DNA from: Acholeplasmataceae bacterium UBA4853
GTDB taxonomy: Bacteria > Bacillota_I > Bacilli_A > Acholeplasmatales > Acholeplasmataceae
Direction of reading: 5' to 3'
Length of the DNA: 9,615 bases
Assembly: GCA_002399815.1 (NCBI GenBank)
Contig: DHEJ01000013.1
Span: forward strand, 5,456-15,070
Positions within the stretch are counted from its first letter, which is position 1. Each line of letters begins with the position of its first letter. Of the stretch, positions 6,351 through 9,615 are shown in pieces. The translations under genes and the position numbers were made by a program. The notes below the pieces were generated by a model, which was given only the letters and a program-made list of their open reading frames with translations, ran no database searches and was not told the origin of the DNA.

Positions 6351-6820
6351 AAAGAACAGATTATATTTCATGGGATTCATACTTCATGGGGGTTGCCAAA
6401 TTATCTGCTTTAAGATCAAAAGATCCTTCAACTCAAGTTGGAGCTTGTATCATAAATCAAGATAAACGGATTGTTGCTATTGGATATAACGGCTTACCCA
6501 GAGGTTTAGATGATAATACCTTTAATTGGTCAAAAGAAGGCGAATTTTGTGATACTAAGTATCCTTATGTTGTCCATGCAGAAGCAAATGCTATTTTAAA
6601 TGCAACCTCTGATTTATCAAACTCAATCTTATATGTTACGTTATTTCCATGTAATGAATGCATGAAATTAATCGTTCAGTCTGGTATTAAAGAGATTGTT
6701 TATATGTCTGATAAAGATAATGGAAAAGAATCTCATAAAGCATCGATTCATATGATGAAGCATGCTGAAATTAAGTCAAGACAAATCAAAATGGAGACAA
6801 TCGTTCTTGGATCAGAATAA
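6347..6820 (+). CDS. comEB: Deoxycytidylate (dCMP) deaminase, ComEB-like
   Basis: Zinc-dependent deaminase that converts dCMP to dUMP, feeding thymidylate synthesis. Its 157 residues match the family. The N-terminus has WDSYFMGVAKLSALRSKDPSTQVG (9-32), then GYNGLPRG (46-53), the zinc/proton-shuttle motif HAE at 77-79 (His77 ligand, Glu79 acid-base), and the second zinc motif PCNEC at 101-105 (Cys102, Cys105). The GYNGLPRG segment and the full-length match separate it from cytidine deaminase and from TadA. Its name follows the B. subtilis homologue; the competence association of that locus does not carry over here. The start is in an ATGA overlap with msrA, with GAAGAG (6336-6341) or AAGGA (6330-6334) as Shine-Dalgarno. 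The 3' end overlaps the next gene by about 14 nt if that gene starts at its TTG codon. Confidence 0.92.
   Translation: MKRTDYISWDSYFMGVAKLSALRSKDPSTQVGACIINQDKRIVAIGYNGLPRGLDDNTFNWSKEGEFCDTKYPYVVHAEANAILNATSDLSNSILYVTLFPCNECMKLIVQSGIKEIVYMSDKDNGKESHKASIHMMKHAEIKSRQIKMETIVLGSE
6793..6809 (+). promoter_or_regulatory. Shine-Dalgarno and TTG start of the Lon-like protease
   Basis: GGAG at 6793-6796 lies 10 bases before TTG 6807-6809. The in-frame ATG at 6762 has no comparable purine-rich site and would extend the protein 45 nt further into the dCMP deaminase gene. The in-frame ATG at 6843 also lacks a site and would start at the edge of the membrane anchor. TTG is therefore the preferred start, by inference. 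Confidence 0.55.
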
Positions 6821-7784
6821 GAAGTTTCAAAAATATTTTCATATGTTTGTATTTGCATATGTATATTTGATGATTGCACTAACAATTCCAACGAATTTTA
6901 GTGTCACTGCACCGAATAAAACAAGAATAGCAAATACAATGATAAACATTACAGATATCCAGCAATCGAATCATTTTAGAACGGTATCTGTACTAACTAC
7001 GAACCGAATTACAGGTTTTGCACGCATGATTTATGAACTAAATGATGCGTTTTTAGTTTCTCCTTTATCATATTCTGAATCTATCTTAACAGGTGAAGAA
7101 GCCAATTTACGAGGCAATATTCAAAAACAAGCATCATTTGAGCAATCCTTAATCACTGCATATACCCTAGCTAAAAATGTTAAACCTGAGATTACGATTA
7201 ACTATCAATTTTCTGGCATGTTAGTTGATTTTAGAAGTCTATCTAATCCTGAGGTATTGATTGGAGATTTAATTGTTGATATTGATCATTTGGCATTTAA
7301 TGACTATGAACTTATGGGAAATTATTTTATAGAAAGTAATGCACCAATGACTTTAAGTATCTTAAGAAATGGTACTTTAATTGATGTTTTAGTCACTAAA
7401 AATGCGGATTCAATCTTTAGATTCTATCCGAAATATCAAATCATTTCAGCAAATCCAAGCTATACATTACCTGGAAATCTGATATTAACCTCAGGACCTT
7501 CAGCCGGTATGATGTATACCTTATCTATTTACTTTGGATTAATTGAATTTGAAGGTCTTGATGAGGATATTGTAGGTACTGGAACCATTAGATATAATAA
7601 TGAAGTCGGTAATATCGGAGGATTAAGACAAAAAGTTTATACAGCAATTAAAGAGGGTATTAATCATTTCATTATACCAAGTGATCAGTATCAAGAAGTA
7701 TCTGATTTAGGGCATTTAATTAACATTTATCCAGTTGTTTCAATTATGGAAGCAATCGAGGTCGTCTATGAAATATCTGCTTGA
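6807..7784 (+). CDS. Membrane-anchored Lon-like serine protease (YlbL/SepM type, S16 domain)
   Basis: This is a secreted-side protease of about 325 residues with a single N-terminal membrane anchor and a C-terminal Lon (S16) proteolytic domain. From the TTG start, lysines near residue 5-9 precede a hydrophobic anchor at about 13-30 (MFVFAYVYLMIALTIP), with the rest facing outside. The region at about 135-200 occupies the place of the PDZ domain of YlbL/SepM; only traces such as VLIGDLIVDID can be matched. The catalytic domain contains GPSAG with the nucleophile Ser232 and GGLRQKV with Lys276, the Lon Ser-Lys dyad, plus GTGTI and NIGG between them. No AAA+ domain is present. Relatives process or degrade exported proteins and peptides. 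It overlaps the dCMP deaminase gene upstream and the small membrane-protein gene downstream. The start codon is uncertain (ATG 6762 or 6843 are alternatives). Confidence 0.85.
   Translation: MDQNKKFQKYFHMFVFAYVYLMIALTIPTNFSVTAPNKTRIANTMINITDIQQSNHFRTVSVLTTNRITGFARMIYELNDAFLVSPLSYSESILTGEEANLRGNIQKQASFEQSLITAYTLAKNVKPEITINYQFSGMLVDFRSLSNPEVLIGDLIVDIDHLAFNDYELMGNYFIESNAPMTLSILRNGTLIDVLVTKNADSIFRFYPKYQIISANPSYTLPGNLILTSGPSAGMMYTLSIYFGLIEFEGLDEDIVGTGTIRYNNEVGNIGGLRQKVYTAIKEGINHFIIPSDQYQEVSDLGHLINIYPVVSIMEAIEVVYEISA
7758..7761 (+). promoter_or_regulatory. Ribosome binding site fixing the start at 7768
   Basis: GAGG at 7758-7761 is 6 bases before ATG 7768. The same frame is open to a TTG at 7735, which has no visible binding site. 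The ATG is therefore chosen as the start of the small membrane protein. Confidence 0.6.
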
Positions 7785-8151
7785 TTTATGGCAACGTAGT
7801 AAGATTATTAGAAGACGTTTAGATGATGAGATTACCATGAATACGACGATTGTTAGTGTTTTAGGTGCAATTCTTGGAACTACCATTGTCGTACTACCAT
7901 TAATCTTGATGATCATTCCACTTTTTTTATTTATTGAACTACAAATTCTATTAACAGTTTTAATATTTGTTATTGGAATATTTGGCGTATATTTATATGA
8001 GTTTTTAATGTATTATATTATTGGGTACTTAGTACCAAAGGTAAAGTATTTAAAGATGATTGTTTTAATTCAAATTGAAGGTACTTTGATTAGTCTGGTG
8101 TTAGTAACATTTGGAATTGTTGTTACGATCATCATTTTTGGGAGGTTATAA
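7768..8151 (+). CDS. Unknown small membrane protein, about three transmembrane helices
   Basis: I do not recognise this 127-residue protein. A charged N-terminal stretch (LWQRSKIIRRRLDDE, 7-21) is followed by hydrophobic segments at about 27-55, 58-86 and 96-124, with KVKYLK (91-96) between the second and third. The positive-inside rule puts the N-terminus and the 91-96 loop in the cytoplasm. That fits poorly with three simple spans between them, so the first long segment may be one helix or a helical hairpin. There are no cysteines, no lipobox and no recognisable motif. It overlaps the 3' end of the Lon-like protease by 17 nt and is separated from lspA by 2 nt, so it is almost certainly co-translated with both. 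A role next to these two membrane-processing enzymes is suggested by position only. The coding assignment rests on the open frame, ribosome site and tight packing. Confidence 0.75.
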   Translation: MKYLLDLWQRSKIIRRRLDDEITMNTTIVSVLGAILGTTIVVLPLILMIIPLFLFIELQILLTVLIFVIGIFGVYLYEFLMYYIIGYLVPKVKYLKMIVLIQIEGTLISLVLVTFGIVVTIIIFGRL

Positions 8152-8153
8152 AC

Positions 8154-8636
8154 ATGCTTATTTCTTATATTGTGATGTTTTTATTAGTCTTAGCAGATTA
8201 CTTATTAAAATTACTGTTTTCTAATATGTATGCACTGAATCAAATTCAAGAGATATTTCCAGGCGTATTAAAACTTGGTTATATTCAAAATTATGGCGCA
8301 TCCTTTGGACTTTTAGAAGGTCAACAATTTTTATTCTTTATCATAACCTTGATAGCACTTGTTATATTCGGGTATTTCTTTTCGAAGTCTGATTGGAAAA
8401 CTAAGTTTATTTATACCTTAGCATTTGTCTTTCTTATTTCAGGAACATTAGGCAATGCCATTGACCGTGTACTTTACGGATATGTCATTGACTATATTCA
8501 AATCCCACTATTACCATTTGTGGGTAATACATACTTTAATCTAGCAGATGCATTGCTTAATGTTGGTATTGTATTATTATTTATAGAACTATTGATTTTA
8601 GAACCAATCAGAATTAAAAAAACTAAAGAAAAGTAA
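8154..8636 (+). CDS. lspA: Lipoprotein signal peptidase (signal peptidase II)
   Basis: Aspartyl membrane protease that removes signal peptides from diacylglyceryl-modified prolipoproteins. At 160 residues with four predicted membrane helices (about 2-21, 56-74, 86-103, 130-150) it has family length. The signatures are an N-terminal D15 with K19 (family DxxxK), NYGASFGLL (46-54, family NxGAAF), GNAIDR (100-105) followed by GYVIDYI with catalytic Asp113, and FNLADALLNVG with catalytic Asp132. The start has the strongest Shine-Dalgarno in the window, GGGAGG at 8140-8145, eight bases upstream. The gene follows the small membrane protein by 2 nt and precedes an RluD-family gene by 7 nt; lspA-rluD is a familiar Firmicutes pairing. 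Its presence implies that the cell makes lipoproteins, which suits a wall-less bacterium that displays them on its only membrane. Confidence 0.95.
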   Translation: MLISYIVMFLLVLADYLLKLLFSNMYALNQIQEIFPGVLKLGYIQNYGASFGLLEGQQFLFFIITLIALVIFGYFFSKSDWKTKFIYTLAFVFLISGTLGNAIDRVLYGYVIDYIQIPLLPFVGNTYFNLADALLNVGIVLLFIELLILEPIRIKKTKEK

Positions 8637-8643
8637 AAAAAAT

Positions 8644-9534
8644 ATGCAAACACTTAAAATTGATTTTAATGAACCAACCAGATTAGATCACTACTTAGTA
8701 AAAACCTTAGATATTACTAGAAACCATCTTACAACTCAGATTAAAGATGGTGATATTTTAGTGAATAATCAAAAAGTAAAGCCTGGATATATGTTAAAGT
8801 TTGGTGATGAAATAACCTTAACAGAACCTAAACCAAAGGGTATTGATTTAGTACCGGTTGATTTAAATTTAGATATTGTTTATGAAGATGATGACCTACT
8901 CATTGTGAATAAACCAAAGGGATTGGTTGTACATCCGGCTAAATCACATTGGGAAGAAACGTTAGTTCATGGTCTATTATTTGAAATGAATGAATTATCA
9001 GATGTTAATGGACAAAATAGACCAGGCATCGTACACCGTATTGATAAAGATACATCAGGCTTACTGATGGTAGCAAAAACAAATATAGCGCATCAGCTTT
9101 TAGCAGAAGATTTAAAAAATCATGATATTAAACGCAGTTATATTGCACTTGTTCATGGTAGTTTTGAGGAATCAAAAGGTACTATTAATGCACCAATTGG
9201 AAGACACCCTAAAATTCGTATTAAAAATGCTGTTGTCAGTGATGGTAAACATGCAGTCACACATTTTGAAGTATTAGAAACATATTCCAAATATTCACTC
9301 ATCAAATGTCAATTAGAAACAGGTAGAACGCATCAAATTAGAGTGCATTTATCCTATATTAATCATCCAATTGTAGGTGATCCTATGTATGGATTTAAAC
9401 CATTATTAGTTGATAGTGGTCAGATGCTACATGCATATCGATTGGATTTTGTACATCCAAGAACAAAAAAAGCAATGACTTTTGAAGTGCCATTGCCTGA
9501 AGAGTTTAAGAATTTTTTAAATCAGTTAAGTTAA
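8644..9534 (+). CDS. rluD: RluD/RluA-family 23S rRNA pseudouridine synthase
   Basis: This enzyme isomerises specific uridines of large-subunit rRNA to pseudouridine. Its 296 residues hold an N-terminal S4 RNA-binding domain (about 10-65, RLDHYLVKTLDITR followed by ILVNNQKVKPGYML) and the RluA-type catalytic domain from about 78. VYEDDDLLIVNKPKGLVVHP is at 79-98, and HRIDKDTSGLLMVAK (131-145) carries the presumed catalytic Asp134. GRTHQIRVHL and HPIVGDPMYG are the typical C-terminal motifs. The S4 domain begins right at the N-terminus, which supports the ATG at 8644. No Shine-Dalgarno is visible in front of it, only an A-run, so it probably relies on coupling to lspA. The pairing with lspA matches B. 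subtilis ylyB, so the RluD subgroup is likely, but the exact target uridines cannot be read from sequence. Confidence 0.92.
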   Translation: MQTLKIDFNEPTRLDHYLVKTLDITRNHLTTQIKDGDILVNNQKVKPGYMLKFGDEITLTEPKPKGIDLVPVDLNLDIVYEDDDLLIVNKPKGLVVHPAKSHWEETLVHGLLFEMNELSDVNGQNRPGIVHRIDKDTSGLLMVAKTNIAHQLLAEDLKNHDIKRSYIALVHGSFEESKGTINAPIGRHPKIRIKNAVVSDGKHAVTHFEVLETYSKYSLIKCQLETGRTHQIRVHLSYINHPIVGDPMYGFKPLLVDSGQMLHAYRLDFVHPRTKKAMTFEVPLPEEFKNFLNQLS

Positions 9535-9615
9535 GTTTTGCTTGGTAATATTCTTGAAGTTCATTTTAGCAATTGAAGATAATACATGCATACCTTTGGT
9601 TGCATGAATTTCTTT
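9526..9615 (-). CDS. Possible 3' end of a convergent gene (unrecognised, partial)
   Basis: On the minus strand the frame entering at 9615 stays open for 29 codons to a TAA at 9528-9526, overlapping the end of rluD by 9 nt. The other two minus-strand frames in this tail are closed by stops. The codons (AAA, GAA, ATT, GGT, TTA, GCT) resemble those of the surrounding genes. The predicted tail, with HATKGMHVLSSIAKMNF, matches no family I recognise. At this length an open frame can occur by chance, so this is a tentative call. Confidence 0.35.
   Translation of the reverse strand, partial: KEIHATKGMHVLSSIAKMNFKNITKQNLT
9585..9615 (+). terminator. Weak hairpin after rluD, possible terminator
   Basis: CATGCA (9585-9590) pairs with TGCATG (9601-9606). 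Inside it ACC (9592-9594) pairs with GGT (9598-9600) around a TTT loop, with one bulged T. The sequence after it is AATTTCTTT, which is T-rich but interrupted. It lies about 50 nt after the rluD stop and is cut by the window edge. The stem is AT-rich and may simply be part of the possible convergent gene. Confidence 0.3.

Noticed and set aside
1..9534. Mycoplasma/Spiroplasma code, with TGA as tryptophan
   Set aside because: Five genes end in TGA exactly where the family's C-terminus is expected, four of those stops lying in ATGA overlaps; tryptophans are TGG.
1..9615. Mobile element, phage, CRISPR, defence system, tRNA or rRNA gene
   Set aside because: I saw no transposase or integrase motif, no repeat-spacer pattern, no terminal repeats and no tRNA-like cloverleaf; every gene except the small membrane protein and the partial tail has a housekeeping or generic family assignment.

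Overview
The window is strongly AT-rich and densely coding, with almost every gene on the + strand. Five genes end in TGA (rel, the acetyltransferase, aspS, msrA and the Lon-like protease) and tryptophan is written TGG. The standard code is therefore in use, which excludes Mycoplasma and Spiroplasma. Low-GC Firmicutes-type gene order, a T-box leader and no cell-wall genes suggest an Acholeplasma-like mollicute. That assignment is inference from composition, code and gene order.

Layout: (1) 1-2087 holds the 3' end of a rel ((p)ppGpp synthetase/hydrolase) gene, dtd (D-aminoacyl-tRNA deacylase) and an AI-2E-family membrane protein, packed head to tail. (2) 2088-2346 is the only real intergenic region. 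It holds a near-consensus extended -10 promoter and a compact T-box riboswitch with antiterminator and terminator. The specifier candidate (GAC) and the T-box variable base (C) both point to tRNA-Asp. (3) 2347-5856 holds a GNAT acetyltransferase, hisS and aspS, overlapping one another. (4) 5853-9534 continues without a usable gap: msrA, a dCMP deaminase, a membrane-anchored Lon-like (YlbL-type) serine protease, a small unknown three-helix membrane protein, lspA and an RluD-family pseudouridine synthase. (5) 9535-9615 contains a weak hairpin and what may be the 3' end of a convergent minus-strand gene.

The genes mostly serve translation and its quality control: stringent response, D-Tyr-tRNA clearance, two aminoacyl-tRNA synthetases and 23S rRNA pseudouridylation. 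The rest serve protein repair and membrane-protein processing (MsrA, Lon-like protease, signal peptidase II). The order rel-dtd-(...)-hisS-aspS matches the Bacillus arrangement, and lspA-rluD is also a known Firmicutes pair. Coding sequences from 2347 to 9534 overlap or lie within 7 nt of each other. Transcription from the T-box promoter could therefore extend through the whole 7.4 kb and put non-synthetase genes under tRNA-Asp-dependent antitermination.

I see no mobile element, CRISPR array, tRNA or rRNA gene, and no clearly new multi-gene system. The most useful points for follow-up are the tRNA-Asp-type T-box controlling hisS as well, the acetyltransferase placed first in that operon, the unknown membrane protein between the Lon-like protease and LspA, and the altered Dtd signature.
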